A stretch of 64,000 bases of DNA, from positions 149,302,793 to 149,366,792 of the forward strand of contig CM043958.1 of the NCBI GenBank assembly GCA_014529385.2, in the 5' to 3' direction. Shown piece after piece: positions 21,190 through 32,500 of the stretch. A model generated the notes under the pieces. The model was not told the DNA's origin. It made no database searches and saw nothing but the letters and a program-made list of their open reading frames with translations. How positions within the stretch are numbered: position 1 is the stretch's first letter; each line of letters begins with the position of its first letter. The stretch is from Adiantum capillus-veneris (Eukaryota; Streptophyta; Polypodiopsida; Polypodiales; Pteridaceae). The translations under genes and the position numbers were made by a program.

Positions 21190-22501
21190 TAAAGGGAAGT
21201 GCCATGCCTTGAGGACATGATCAATCCACAAAAGGGGAGTAAGCCCAAAGCTTTGTGGAAAGCTTCAAGCTTCTCACGAGACAATGCCTCTGTGAAAAGA
21301 TATGCAAGGTTGTCGTGTGTTGGCACATAAGCCAAGCTGATCTCTCCTGCTGAGAGCCTCTCCCTGACATAGTGGTAATGCACCTCAATGTGCTTTGTGC
21401 TTGCATGAAAACTGGGTTCCTCGCAACTACCAATGCGCTCTGACTGTCAGTGTAGATAGTGTTGGCAGTGTCCTGTCCAACACCCAAATTAGCCATAAGG
21501 CGTCTGAGCCATACGCACTCAACCGTAGCTGTGAAGACTGCCTTGTACTCAGCCTCACAACTCAAAGTGGCCACAGTAGGTTGCTTCTTGCTCAACCATG
21601 ATATACATGAACTGCCAAGCATGAAACAAAAACCACTTGTGGACACTCGCGTGTCAAAACAACCAGCCCAATCTGAGTCCGAAAAAGCATGTAAGTCTGG
21701 CGGCAATGATCCCCCCTTGGGATAAAACAAGCCAAGATGTAAAGTGCCACTAAGGTAGCGGAAAATCCTCTTGACAGCATGCCAATGCTTAGACCCTAGG
21801 CTACGCATAAATCTGCTGACGTGTGAGACTGCAAACTGAATATTTGGCCTCGTGTTGCATACATAAATGAGGCAGCCAACAGCATTTTGGTAAAGAGTGA
21901 CATCAGCAGGATCGCCAGCATCATATAGACTCAACTTCAAACCTGTTTCCATGGGAGTGGCAATAGGTTTGCAATCCTCAAGTCCAAACTTACATAGCAA
22001 TGTTTCTATGTAACTTTTTTGACACAAAGCAATACCACCATCACACTGCTTAAACTGTATACCCAAGTAATGATGCAACAGCCCCAAATCTTTCATCTTG
22101 AAAGTAGCATTCAAATCAGCCTTAAATTCAGCAATATGTCTCTCATTTGGTCCAGTGATCAGCAAATCATCAACATAAAGAACCACATTGAGAAGTACAT
22201 CACCCTCACGCTCTACATACAATGTGCTTTCTGTTGGACTGTTACGAAAACCTCGTTTAACCAAATGAGTGTCAGCTTTCTCATACCAAGCACAAGGAGA
22301 TTGCTTCAACCCATACAAAGCCTTCTTACATCCACACACTTTGTCCTCTTGTCCTTTTATGACAAAACCGGGAGGCTGCGTTACATAAACTTCCTCAAAT
22401 ATGTCACCATTCAAGAAAGCAGTAACAATGTTTGATTGATGTACATCCCAACCAAAATGAGTTGCCAATGCACATAGAAAACGCACAATAGTCATAGACA
22501 A
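21190..22501 (-). pseudogene. I1 reverse transcriptase (most) and RNase H
   Basis: A 426-codon open frame (22501-21221) has VHQSNIVTAFLNGDIFEEVY, KKALYGLKQSPCAWYEK, the catalytic LYVDDLLITG and the RNase H motifs FSDSDWAGC, TLSCEAEYKAV and YTDSQSALVVARNP. A frameshift near 21380 moves the last 60 codons (YHYVRERLSAGEISL, EALSREKLEAFHKALGL) to the next frame. The catalytic core is intact, which is unusual in a derivative that lost everything else. Confidence 0.9.
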
Positions 22502-23030
22502 GTGGGAGCAAAAGTCTCTTTAGAATCTATGCCTTTTTGCTGTGCATAAACCTTTGCAACAAGTCGAGCCTTATGGCGATCGATCTCACCATCCGGCTTG
22601 CGTTTCAACTTGTAAACCCACTTCGTACCAATGGCGTTTTTGCCAAGAGGCAAACCACATAAAGTCCATGTGTCATTTTCTATAAGTGCATCATATTCTG
22701 ATTGCATGGCAGGCATCCAATTTTCTGAATTATGTGCTTCATCAAAAGACAGAGGCTCCTCAACATCATGTAAGCTAGACATAGCCAAAGCATAACAATC
22801 TGATGCATAAGATGCATGGCGAGAGCCTAAACGAGTACGACTAGACAAAGGTGCATCCAATTTACTGTTATGCAAAGTGTGCACCAGGCATTTTGTACAA
22901 TGTTCCAGACGCCCTTTGACACAAGAACATGTTGCATCATATAAGCCCACATAGGGTAGTTGCTCCATCCAACCTGTCCTCAACAGCAAACATCTTGAAC
23001 ACATCTGTGTTGTTGTCAGCCATGATAAAT
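22492..23030 (-). pseudogene. I1 gag start fused to integrase-RT linker
   Basis: MADNNTDVFKMFAVEDRLDG (from about 23021) is a copia gag start. After a one-base shift NYPMWAYMMQHVLVSKG follows. The frame then jumps straight to RLEHCTKCLVHTLHNSKL and the RT N-terminus (EPLSFDEAHNSENWMPAMQS, GTKWVYKLKRKPDGEI). Gag body, CCHC, protease and integrase core are deleted. A shift after TFAPTC leads to the RT frame. Confidence 0.82.
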
Positions 23031-23323
23031 GTTGCACCTGATGTGAAAACTGCCCGAAAATAGGAGAAACGGAGTGGGAACAACACGTGATATATAGCAC
23101 AAACCGTAGAAGACTATGAGGCACCTGTTATGCAAAAAATGCCACCGACAGAAATTTTGCACAAAATGACGAAATAGCCTGTGCAGTACTGCCTGTAGTG
23201 GAAACGGAGGCCAAAATGAGCCCGAAAATTTTGTTGACCTGCGAAATTGGAGAAAGTGAGCAGGCGTGTGCTGGAGCAACTAGCGACTAAGCCTGGGAGG
23301 ACGCAACCTGCTCTTATACCAAT

Positions 23324-23550
23324 TGTTGGAATTAGGGTTGCAGAGAAACGCACACAGCTTGGAGAAGACGAAGGAAGATAAAGGCACACAATAGAGAGTG
23401 TGTTACTTAGTATGCAATGGAAAGATAGATAGCCCTAGAGTGATGGGCGTATATACAATGCTCGAGGGGAAAAACCTCCTAAAGAGGGAAAAAATGCCCC
23501 GACGGTCCTAGTGTGTTCACACACATCACTACCACATGTATATGGTAACA
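23324..23550 (-). repeat. I1 5' LTR
   Basis: 227 bp, near-identical to the other LTR. Its 3' side on the minus strand meets the primer-binding site after two bases. Confidence 0.92.
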
Positions 23551-23764
23551 TTTACCGAGGAGATTCGCAGGAAATCTCTTGAAGGCAAGAAGGATGTTGA
23601 TGCGTATGTTGCTAGTGATAGACAGAGGGGTCGCACCCAAAGTCGTGCCAAAAGCAAGGAACGTGGGGGACTCACGCAGTAAGTCTCGGGGTTCTATGCG
23701 TAATGTCGAGTGCTATCACTGCCATAAAAAAGGGCATGTGAAGAAGGATTGCAGGAAATGGTAG

Positions 23765-25185
23765 CAAAGCAAGAAGGATAAACAATTCGGTGAAACTTCT
23801 AAGTTTGATGATTTAAACAAGGGCAAAGCAAAGTTGGAGGAGATCAATGTGCTAGAGTCTTCAAATACTCCTATTGTAGAGACTCTTCCACTTACCTTTG
23901 ACGTATTGGTCTTCACAGCAGATCTACTTGTCGTTACAGAAGATGCGCAGTATGCACAGAATTGGATAGTAGATTCTGGTGTGAGTTTCCATGTGACACC
24001 ATATAGAGAGTGGTTCTCTACTTATTCTCACTCTTGTGGCAAAGTGAGACTTGGTGATGCTTATGAACTAGACATTAAGGGTGTCGAAAACATCAAATTG
24101 CATCTAAGGAATGGCACGCACTTTACTTTATGTAATGTCAGACATGTGTCCAAGTTGACTAAAAGCTTGATTTCTGTTGGTCAGCTTGATGATTTGGGCT
24201 ACAACACCACATTTGGCAATGGTTCGTGGATAATACACAAAGGTAATCTTGTTGTACGCAGAGGTCAGAAGCATGGTACCTTGTATTCCAAGCATCTATC
24301 AGATGTTGGTCATGATTACATATCTATAGCCGAGTTGCCGTCTACTAAGTTGTGGCATTGCCAGCTAGGTCATATTAGCCAAAAAGGAATGAGAACTCTA
24401 GCTCGTTTTGGCTACTTACCTGTCTTGTCTTATGTTGACTTTCCTGTTTGTGAGCACTGTATCTATGGCAAACAAACTAGGTCCGTGCACTTACCATCGC
24501 GTCAAAAGCGAGCTGAACTTCTAGATTTAGTACATAGTGATGTTTGTGGTCCTATGTCAACCAAATCTCTAGGGGGGGGAGCTATTTTGTGACATTTATA
24601 GATGACTCTACTCGAAAGGTGTGGGAATATCCTTTGAAACATAAGGATCAAGTTCTTCCCGTGTTCCATAATTTTTTGGCACTCGTTGAGAATCAGTCTG
24701 GCAAGAAACTCAAGAGGTTGTGGACTGACAACAGTGGAGAGTACGTCTCCAAGGAGTTTGACAATTTCTGTGCTAAAAGGGGGATTAAAAGGCAGTTTAT
24801 TGCACCATACACACCAGCTCAAAATGGAGTTACTGAGTGCATGAATTGTACGATTTAGGAAAGAGTCACAGCCATGCTTTCTAGGGCAAATCTCACACAA
24901 GGCTTTTGGGCAGAAGCCGTCTTGACCATAGTACACATTATAAATCGTTCGCCTAGTACGCCATTGAATTATGAGATTCCAGAAGAGTTATGATCTAAAC
25001 GTAAGCCCCACTATGACCATCTACATGTTTTTGATTGTGAAGCTTATGCTCACATGCCTAAACAACTTCGACAGAAGTTAGAGCCAAAGTCACACAAATG
25101 TATTTTCATTGGATATGGTGAAGATGGAGAAATGGGATATCATCTCTGGCACCCGGAATCTCGTTGAGTCATCCGTAGTTCATAT
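23765..25185 (+). pseudogene. H1 protease and integrase
   Basis: The protease site is WIVDSGVSFH (about 23964). The integrase zinc region is LWHCQLGHISQKGM...CEHCIYGK, with C in place of the usual R after the first His. Core landmarks are DLVHSDVCGPM (D), WTDNSGEYVSKEF (D) and QNGVTECMN (E). A one-base change in a run of seven G at about 24572 shifts frame, TAG follows NCTI (24856-24858), and stops occur near 24991 and 25165. Confidence 0.87.
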
Positions 25186-26978
25186 GTGATCTTCAATGAG
25201 TCGAAGATGCATAAACAACCTATCAAGGAAATAGAGGTTCGGAGAGTCACTTTTGAGGATGTTGCCTCAGAGACAGTGAAATCAACTCAGTGGGCTAGTG
25301 ATGTACCTTCCACTATCAATGCTCCAGAGGGAGCAGATAACAATGGTCAAGGTGTGAGACGGTCTACTAAAGTCTCTCGTCCACCTGCGCGTTTCGAGCC
25401 AGGTCTTGATTACATCATGTTGACCGATTGCGGTGAGCCAAGCTACTACCAAGAAGCCATGATGACGGATGATGTGGTGAAGGGGGAGCAGGCTATGGAA
25501 TCTGAGTATAACTCGATTCTGGCTGATGACACTTGGGACTTGGTAGAACTGCCAAATGATGCGAAAGATTTACCTTGCAAATGGGTTTACAAGAATAAAC
25601 CAAATCCAAAGTACAAGGCTAGACTTGTAGCCAAAGGGTTCAAACAACAAAAGGGAGTCGATTTTGATGAAATCTTCTTGCCTGTGCTCAAGATGACAAC
25701 GCTTAGAACCGTACTTGGTCTTGTAACGATTGAGGACATGGAACTTGTCCAAATGGATGTGAAGACAACATTTCTTCACGGGGATCTCGATGAGGATGTT
25801 TACATGAAGCAGCCTGAAGGGTTTGTTCAGGAGAACGCATCTCTTGAAGAGCTAGTATGTAAGCTCAAAAAGGCACTTTATGGCTTAAAGCAGGGTTCAA
25901 GGTAGTGGTATCATAAATTTGATGCATGTATGAGGTCTCAAGGATATAAAAGGAGCGAAGAGGATCACTGTTTGTACACAAGAAAGATAGATGATGGCTC
26001 GATGATCATTCTAGTTTTGTATGTTGACGACATGCTTATAGCTGGAAAATCCATTGCGGAGATTGCCAACTTGAAGAAAACACTTAGCAACAATTTTGCA
26101 ATGAAAGATTTGGGGGATGCTACACACTTTCTTGGCATGCGAATCAAAAGAGATTGCAAACGTAGTATTCTTGAGTTATCTCAGGAAACATACATCGAGA
26201 AAGTTTTGCAGCGTTTCAATATGCAGGGGGGGAAAGCATTGAGTACCCCAATGCAGGCATTCTTGAAACTCAGCAAGGAAGATGCACCCAAATCTGATGA
26301 TGGGCGAGCTGAAATGGCTAAGGTACCATATTCTTCGGCAGTGGGCAGTCTCATGTATGCTACGGTGGCCACAAGACCAGACATTGCTTTTGCAATGGGA
26401 GTGGTGAGCCGACATATGGAAAATCGTGGCAGCAACAAGCATTGGGAAGCAATGAAGCACATTCTTAGGTACCTCAAAGGTACGATCGATAGGTGTTTGC
26501 GCTTCGGGAACAGTGATGCATCCATCGTGGGTTATGCAGATGCAGACTATGCGGGTTGTGTCGACAATGGGAGATCGACATCTGGCTATGTCTTCATATT
26601 TGTTGGAGCAGCAGTATCTTGGAGGTCATGTCTTCAAGATTCTACGTCACCTTCCACTATGGAAGCAGAGTACGTTGCATTGTGGGATGCAAGTAAAGAG
26701 GCTGTATGGTTATCTCGCTTAGTTAGAAATCTTGGCATTGATGAGACTCCAGTGATATATTGTGATAGTCAGAGTGCTCTTGCATTGGCAAGGAATCCTT
26801 TATTTCACTCCAAATCGAAACTCTTGAAGTCAGGTATCATCTCGTGAGAGGTTTCTTGGCCAAAAAGCTCATTGATTTGGTCAAGGTACAAACTGACGAC
26901 AACCCAACAGATGCTTTGACGAAAGGCTTAGCTTTGGAGCAGTTTACACATTGCAGTGAGTTGATGGGTATAGGTTGA
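25186..26978 (+). pseudogene. H1 reverse transcriptase and RNase H
   Basis: RT shows YKARLVAKGF, VQMDVKTTFLHGDLDEDVYM, KALYGLKQ and the catalytic LYVDDMLIAG (about 26016). A TAG at 25903-25905 replaces the Trp of RQWYHKF. RNase H shows GYADADYAGC, STMEAEYVAL and YCDSQSALALARNP. A shift near 26820 moves the end (LVRGFLAKKLIDLV, DALTKGL) to another frame, finishing ELMGIG* at about 26978. Confidence 0.9.
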
Positions 26979-27362
26979 AGCCACATATTGCTTCACGGTT
27001 GTACATACCAGGTCACTTGAGCTGCATTGGCCTTCACGTGGGAGTTGTTAAGATTCAGGTCAACTGGCAGGACATCCCACTTACTACTAACCCATCTACT
27101 AACTTAACTATTATATACTTATTCTTTAATACAATAGAATAAGGAGCTGCAACATGATAACATTGTTGTGCACTCCACCCAAAGCAGGTCTCTCTCTCTC
27201 TCTGCTCTCGCACTTGCACTCACACATGCTTCTCGTGGCACCTCGTAGCATGCAAGGCAAGAGGGTCAAGTGTTGGGCATGCTTGAGTTGCATTAGGAGG
27301 TGTTCCCACCTCATTGGTCAAGTGTGAAGCATTCTAACTTAAGACTGGTTGCACTCTTGCAT

Positions 27363-27374
27363 AGCTATATAAGA
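27363..27374 (+). promoter_or_regulatory. TATA box-like site in LTR
   Basis: GCTATATAAGAG lies about 80 bp before the CT microsatellite, in a plausible U3/R position. Assigned by sequence only. Confidence 0.4.
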
Positions 27375-27442
27375 GAAGTTCGTTGCATTTTTTAGGCTCT
27401 TGCTCCTCTCACTCTCTCTCTCAAGTGTCCAAGTTGGTGAAG

Positions 27443-27446
<4 letters not shown>

Positions 27447-27505
<59 letters not shown>
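27447..27505. repeat. (CT)n microsatellite
   Basis: About 29 uninterrupted CT units. Confidence 0.95.
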
Positions 27506-27508
<3 letters not shown>

Positions 27509-28080
27509 TATGGGAGCTCTAGAGAAGGACTCTATGCTCAAGATCTTGTCTATGGATGCAAATCCAAGCCAATAAAAGTTTCTTCTTCTCCATCTCTATT
27601 ACTCTATTATTAAGTTGTGTTAAAAGCTTGCCCATGAGCAAGTGTACATAGAATATCAATTCTCTTGTTTGAAAATACTTCTCTCCACCTTTATCTTCCT
27701 CTTTTCCCGCAGTTCCTCTCTCCTCGCTGGGGTGTTGTTTGGGAAGGAGCGTTATACCATGGAATCTTGAAGACACAATCTTCTTGATTCAAGCAAGGAT
27801 TTGCAAGAGCACAAACATGTATTGTAAGAAAGCTCTCTTTTGAGAGGATTATACTACAAGTCCTTTTGGAGGGGGACCGGATCCAAGCAAATCCAGTCAG
27901 TTGTCAATCTTAATTGGTTATTCTCTTACAATTATGTGCATGGTTAAAGTGTTTTTAATGTGTATTTGTATAAAGAAATCAGTCCGACACAACCTATGTT
28001 CTCCTTGCTATCTCTCTCTCAAGGAAAAGCCTCTGCTTTCATTGTTAATATCCACTGAATCTAAAAGTAAGTATTATATT

Positions 28081-28800
28081 CTCTTACACATGATGCTCTC
28101 TAGAGGATGCATGGTAGGCTGTCATGTGCTCCTTCACGACCCACTCCACAAACTCTTGCTTTGGCACAATTCTAAACTCAGGCTTTAGTGTGCCCCACTT
28201 CTCTATTGCCCGAAGATGATGAAGGTGCTTTGTCTTCTTCACATTGATTGCAAACTTCCCATCTTTGTCCTCAAACCTTTTGTTTGACAACTCCCGCCAC
28301 TTAACATTGTCATCTCTTGATCGGGGTGCCTTGGCTCTTGGCCCAGCTCAGCCATGGAGGGGCGACCAACCTTCTGTACGAGGATGTGGAAGTCAAGGCC
28401 ATGCTCCCTCTTGAGGTGCTTCTCCATCCACCACCATACCAAGTCAAAATGAAGCCATCTAGAGCGCTCGCCGCTTGCACAACACTGTCGGGCAAGCCTC
28501 CCATCGGGCAAGAACACCTCTACATATGGCCATGGCATAGGAGACGAGGAGCGTCTAGTGCTATCCCCAATCCCCTTCTTTGCATCTTTGCAAGCATATG
28601 GATGCTCCATCTTCCGTTTTGGGTCATTATGAGCTCCACCTTTGGTTTATTACCTTGTAACCCCCTCATTAGCATGCCTTTTGCCTTTGCCTCTTGTAGG
28701 TAGTGACCTTGTTGACCTTTTTTGGTCAGCCATGTCACCCACCTTCTCCTCATGTTTTCTGTCCTCTTGATCCGGCCCATCAAACACATTCACCATCTTC
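28081..28800 (-). pseudogene. Coding-like relic of unknown family
   Basis: The minus strand reads coherently over two frames. From about 28605, DPKRKMEHPYACKDAKKG leads to PWPYVEVFLPDGRLARQCC, WLHFDLVWWWMEKHLKREHG and DFHILVQKVGRPSMAELGQE. A one-base shift near 28312 continues DDNVKWRELSNKRFEDKDGK, KTKHLHHLRAIEKWGTLKPE and QEFVEWVVKEHMTAYHASS, and ends at HHV* (28081). An upstream charged segment (FDGPDQEDRKHEEKVGDMAD, about 28780-28660) ends at TAA next to an AAGGTAATA donor-like site. I do not recognise the family. It is Trp-, His- and Lys-rich without transposon catalytic motifs. It could be a host gene relic or part of a DNA transposon. Confidence 0.5.
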
Positions 28801-30030
28801 TTCTCGGGTCATGGATTGATACAGGCCGGAGTTTGAGGTCTATCACGAGACCCTTCTTTTTTTATATGTAGAGGACTACTTCAAAGAACCTTTGGAGGAG
28901 TGGTCTCCGTTGCATTGAGGGCTGGCTCAACGACATGTTTGCTCCCAACTATTTTCTTCCCATGAGGCTCCTTTCCTCCCCTTCTCGGTGCCATGAGGTT
29001 AGCAACCATGCCTTGCAAGCAACAATGGAGCCTTAGTGCATGCGTGTGCGCGCGCATGCACACACACACAAAGCAAAAGACAATCATCCTCAAAACTCCT
29101 CTGATGCAACATATATGTGGAGGTTATAAGATGCCTGCTGTCTTTGCTGTCCTTCTTCCTCATCCCACTCCCTTCTAAGGACCTTAGCCAATCACGGGTC
29201 CCTCATCTAGCTCCACCCACAACATGCAGAAGCCCAACAAATGCCCATCGGACTGCCGATCGAACCTCCAATCCCCCCAAACAGACCTCCATCCCTCACC
29301 CAAATTGAGCTCCATCGCATGCAACGTACAAGGCTCCACTTTCCCATGCATGAAAGCTACACCCACATCCCCCCGGGTGGCGCACATCCTTCATGAGGTT
29401 CTACATCAGCTTGGCTTTCTCCACTTGAGCTCCACCTTAGATTTTCCCAACTCTCTCGTCCACATCAATGTCCGTGTTCGAGTTTAGCTTTTGCGCCTGA
29501 GTTTACTTTTTTCACCACGCAACCGACTGGGATTCCGTCGCCAAATTCACCTCGGCCTTCATTTGGTTTTCAATGGGCTTTAGGTAGTGTCCCCCAACCC
29601 ATCCCCCGCCCCCGCCCCCTCCCCGGCCGGTTTACATGGACCTTAATGATACCCTAATTAGATTCCCTCTCCACCGTTTGTTTTACACAGACTACAAGGC
29701 CTTGGGACATATGGTATTCAAATTTTAACCAGGCTTAAGGTCCAGTGATGGTAAGGTCTGTGTACTTCCGCACAGACATCCACCGCTCTCCCTCAAGATC
29801 CCACCTAGGCCTAGCTCTGTTGCTCTTCAAAAGATCGAGCTCAGCATTGAGATGACCGGGCATTCCAGCTCTCTGCATATTTTAACACCTTGGCCACCCC
29901 CCCACCTCTCTAATCCGTTGGATGTGAGTCCACATTGCAGTGTTTTTAGCTCTCCATAGCTGATGACGGCGCAGCCAACCTCACTTTTTACTAAAAATCT
30001 GGCTTGCTTCGCCTTCTTCAGGTGCCTCAT
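28801..30030. other. Intergenic DNA upstream of the PWWP gene
   Basis: No supportable gene. A CG/CA-alternating patch (GTGTGCGCGCGCATGCACACACACA) lies at about 29044-29070, and a C-rich tract lies at 29591-29628. Small open frames show no family features. Confidence 0.4.
29591..29628 (-). promoter_or_regulatory. G-rich tract with quadruplex potential
   Basis: The plus strand has five C-runs of 3-5 bases separated by 1-3 bases. The minus strand is thus a G-quadruplex candidate about 640 bp upstream of the PWWP start codon. A promoter role is inference. Confidence 0.4.
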
Positions 30031-30264
30031 TATGGGTTATGGGGATTTGGCATGGAGGGTGTTGCTGCATAAAGGACAGCTCAAAAAACTTCTCCTGTGA
30101 GTGGCGTTATTGAGGAGGAAACAGAGTCTCTGCGGAAACACAGATTGGTTTGCCTCCTGGATTACAAGCTTCAAGATTGAAGCGTTGATTCACAAGCACA
30201 AGCGTAGACATTCGAAGAGTGCTTTTCCAGGTTAGGTAGGACTGTGGACCTCATCATATCTGGG

Positions 30265-32291
30265 ATGGATTACATAGAGGTGGATAGAAGTGAGTACGAC
30301 TGGGTGACAACTGAAGGAGGTTGTGCTGTTGACAACTCTGAGGGTTCCCTTGTTTGGGTTCGCAGAAGGAATGGCCACTGGTGGCCCGGACGAGTTCTTG
30401 CTGCACATGAAGTACCTCGGTCACATTTGCTCGTTCCAAAGTCTGGAACCCCTGTCAAACTTCTCGGGAAAGATGATGCCAGTGTGTGAGGCTCCATCAC
30501 TCTCCCTTTTTCAGCACGCAAGAGTACATTGAATGAATGGATGATAGTGAATGAACAAGTACTTAGCAGCGTAGGAATATTTGACACCACTCTAGATTTA
30601 TCTATGGAAGTAAAGTGTAGGGTAGTAAAGGATGCACCAAGTGTGCAGTTCTTTCATTCAGGTTATTTTATTGGTCTAGATCTAGAAAGCACTGACTGGT
30701 TATGGTGCTAGCCTTTAGCTCCCTTGCTGTTATCGTTGAATTTTAAGAATATTAGAATATAAATGAATTACACAGAGGTAGAACATTAGGGACACATTTT
30801 TTTGTGTGTTTTAAGAATATGTTATCTATATATTGTTGCTGTTGCTGTTTTCTCACAAGGGCCTTTGTTAGGTAGTATTGATGTTAGCAGGTTTCTGTTA
30901 GCTAGTATCAATGCGACTGTTTTCAAGTTTTTGGGCTAGCTTTTCTATTGTCTCGCTTCAAAAGGGGACGATTCTCATCTTCTCTACAGCTATTTAGGTG
31001 GCTTGAAACACTTCCTGTTCATTGTGTTTGAGTACCAAAATTTTTGCACAGGGACTGGTACAATTTTGGCAAGTCCAGACGCATCAAAGCATTTCGTTGT
31101 GGGGAGTTTGATGACTGCATCGAGAGAGCCAGATCCTTTGGCTGTTTACGTTCTAAAAATAGAGAAAAATATGCCAGGAGAGATGATGCAATTTTACATG
31201 CACTGGAGCTTGAAAAGAGGCAAGCTGAAGGAATGCAAGGCTCAGACAGATCACTTTCAGCTGCTGCAATTTTAGGGCCTCCAGTTTCTGCCAAACAGGT
31301 GATGTTACAGAATGATCTAAAGGGAAGCAATCATGGTAACAGTCATATTGCATCTATAGAGTCTAGAAGATTCTTTTCTGTTCAAGCCCCTCAAGTTTCT
31401 AATTCAGTTGATGATCCTACTAGGGTGGGACCATCCACCAACTTTGACGTGGATAATGGTGTCGTGCAAGTTATTCCCCGCATGCGGGACCTGCAAGATT
31501 TTGGGCTACAAGGTACCGATTCAAAGGCAAACAAGACAAGGCCTAAAAATGTGTTCAAGGCACATTCGGTTGAGGATGGTATCCAAATAGTAAATGAAGG
31601 AAATATATTACGCAGTAATTTGCAGGGTGCGTCTGTTACTGAAGATGGGAACAACAAGATGGAAAGCTGCATAACAAGGATCACTTCAGGGGTCTGCTCA
31701 GCACCCAGTGTCTCAAAGACTTCTTTATCAATTGTTCAAAAGAGGAAAAAGCATCCGACAAGCTCTTCTGCAGATGAAAGTTCTCACAAGAAAAGGGACC
31801 GTCGGCGGCCGCTAACCCAAGTTCTGAAGAAAAGTAGCAACAAGGTTGCAACTTTAGGCTGTGAGACTTCTGCTTTTCCTTCATCTACTACAGATTGCCA
31901 GATACGCGTCTTTTGCAGTGATGGAACAGAGGCCACTTCCTCGCAAGATGCATTTAAGCAGGCAATAGATGAATCTAGACCCAGTTCCGAGCAAGGAGAC
32001 TTTTATTTGCAGCCTACTGACCACCACAGTATCTATGGACTTAAGCAGGACCGCAGTAGACCTTTAACACACTCAGATACGGCACTAACTAGCTTTTGGT
32101 CAAATTATTGGGATAGTGGTAGGTGGCCTTCATTGGTTAGCGCTCACATGGATTTTGGTTTGCTGCTGGGCTCATCGTATGCGGATTCTGTTTACAAGGG
32201 GACAAAATCTGCATCTTGTTTGCCTCCTGTGGCTTATACAGGCTCCGCAACTAGTGTGAATACATCCAATATTCACAAATCAGGTACTTAA
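30265..32291 (+). CDS. PWWP-domain protein gene (at least two exons)
   Basis: Exon 1 (ATG 30265 to 30485) encodes the PWWP core: GSLVWVRRRNGHWWPGRVLA, then PKSGTPVKLLGKDDAS. Exon 2 starts at 31052 (acceptor TTTTTGCACAG) and restores DASV-DWYNFGKSRRIKAFRC, EFDDCIERA and REKYARRDDAILHALELEK. This matches the conserved start of a plant PWWP/Tudor-like family; PWWP domains read methylated histones on DNA. The intron, 30486 (GTGAGG) to 31051, is 566 bp. The exon 2 remainder is Ser-rich with a nuclear-type basic cluster (SSHKKRDRRRP). It stays open to 32291, but CAG|GTACTT at 32283/32284 is a likely donor. The start codon choice rests on the frame; Met 30265 gives a 21-residue lead before the domain-like region. 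Downstream exons are not found, so the 3' end is either lost or beyond transposon-filled intron. Confidence 0.8.
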
Positions 32292-32345
32292 CTATGTATT
32301 TTACGTTCCCACGTTTTTTCCCCCCCTCATTATTCCTGTTTCCAG

Positions 32346-32500
32346 GTAGTGCGAGTGAAGGTTGCTTTTTCTGTAGCTCCTTACAGAGTGATGCTTGGCT
32401 TTTTTTCAAGGATATATTGGCATTGTGTAACTGGCACAGCCATTTTGTGTTTATTGCAAGCAATTTTTTGGTTTTAATTCCTCTCCATATTCAGTCCTGA
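32346..32500 (+). CDS. Possible third exon of the PWWP gene
   Basis: After an acceptor-like TTCCTGTTTCCAG the sequence from 32346 continues in phase with exon 2 (GSASEGCFFCSSLQSDAWLF) and ends at TGA 32498-32500. The predicted peptide is hydrophobic and lacks conserved family sequence, so it may instead be intron. Confidence 0.25.

Larger units (their letters stand above)
20919..23550 (-). mobile_element. I1: copia deletion derivative with paired 227-bp LTRs
   Basis: Two direct repeats of identical length (20919-21145 and 23324-23550) start TG and end CA and differ at only about ten positions. On the minus strand the 5' LTR is followed 2 bp later by TGGTATAAGAGC. A polypurine tract (CCAAGGGGGATT) precedes the 3' LTR. 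The 5-bp flanks are TTTAT and TTTAC, a target duplication with one change. The internal region is only 2178 bp. It keeps the gag start, then jumps to the integrase-RT linker, RT and RNase H. Confidence 0.92.
20366..23764 (+). pseudogene. H1 gag, split by I1
   Basis: It starts MSSSGEKDIYNIQKFDGTNF, a typical copia gag opening, with WKEQIQDVL and DKLCSSYENKS following. An in-frame TAA at 20771-20773 follows IIFTQLTT; the same frame continues GLAFDEE. The insertion I1 splits gag after VLGSV. Gag resumes at TEEIRRKSLEGKKDVDAY (about 23553), has one frameshift near 23680, and ends with the knuckle CYHCHKKGHVKKDC (about 23712-23753) and a TAG after DCRKW. Confidence 0.88.
19229..27045 (+). mobile_element. 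Ty1/copia element H1, decayed
   Basis: The order is primer-binding site, leader, gag, CCHC, protease, integrase, RT, RNase H. Protease-integrase-RT order is the copia arrangement. Gag is split by the 2.6-kb insertion I1 (20919-23550). Several in-frame stops and shifts are present. A purine stretch (GTGGGAG) precedes a TGTTAAG LTR start at 27046. Confidence 0.88.
27046..27905 (+). repeat. LTR sequences: H1 3' LTR start fused to a family A-like LTR end
   Basis: TGTTAAGATTCAGG at 27046 follows the copia polypurine stretch. From about 27130 the DNA resembles the end of family A LTRs, including GGAGGGGGACCGGATCC (about 27868) and a GTTGTCA end near 27904. A (CT)n run lies at 27447-27505. The join between the two parts is not placed. 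Confidence 0.5.

Noticed and set aside
28881-29093. Minus-strand 70-codon frame rich in Cys/His
   Set aside because: Generated partly by a GT/CG alternating patch; no motif spacing of a zinc finger.
29184-29487. Small ORFs between 29.1 and 29.5 kb as genes
   Set aside because: Overlapping frames on both strands without codon or domain support.
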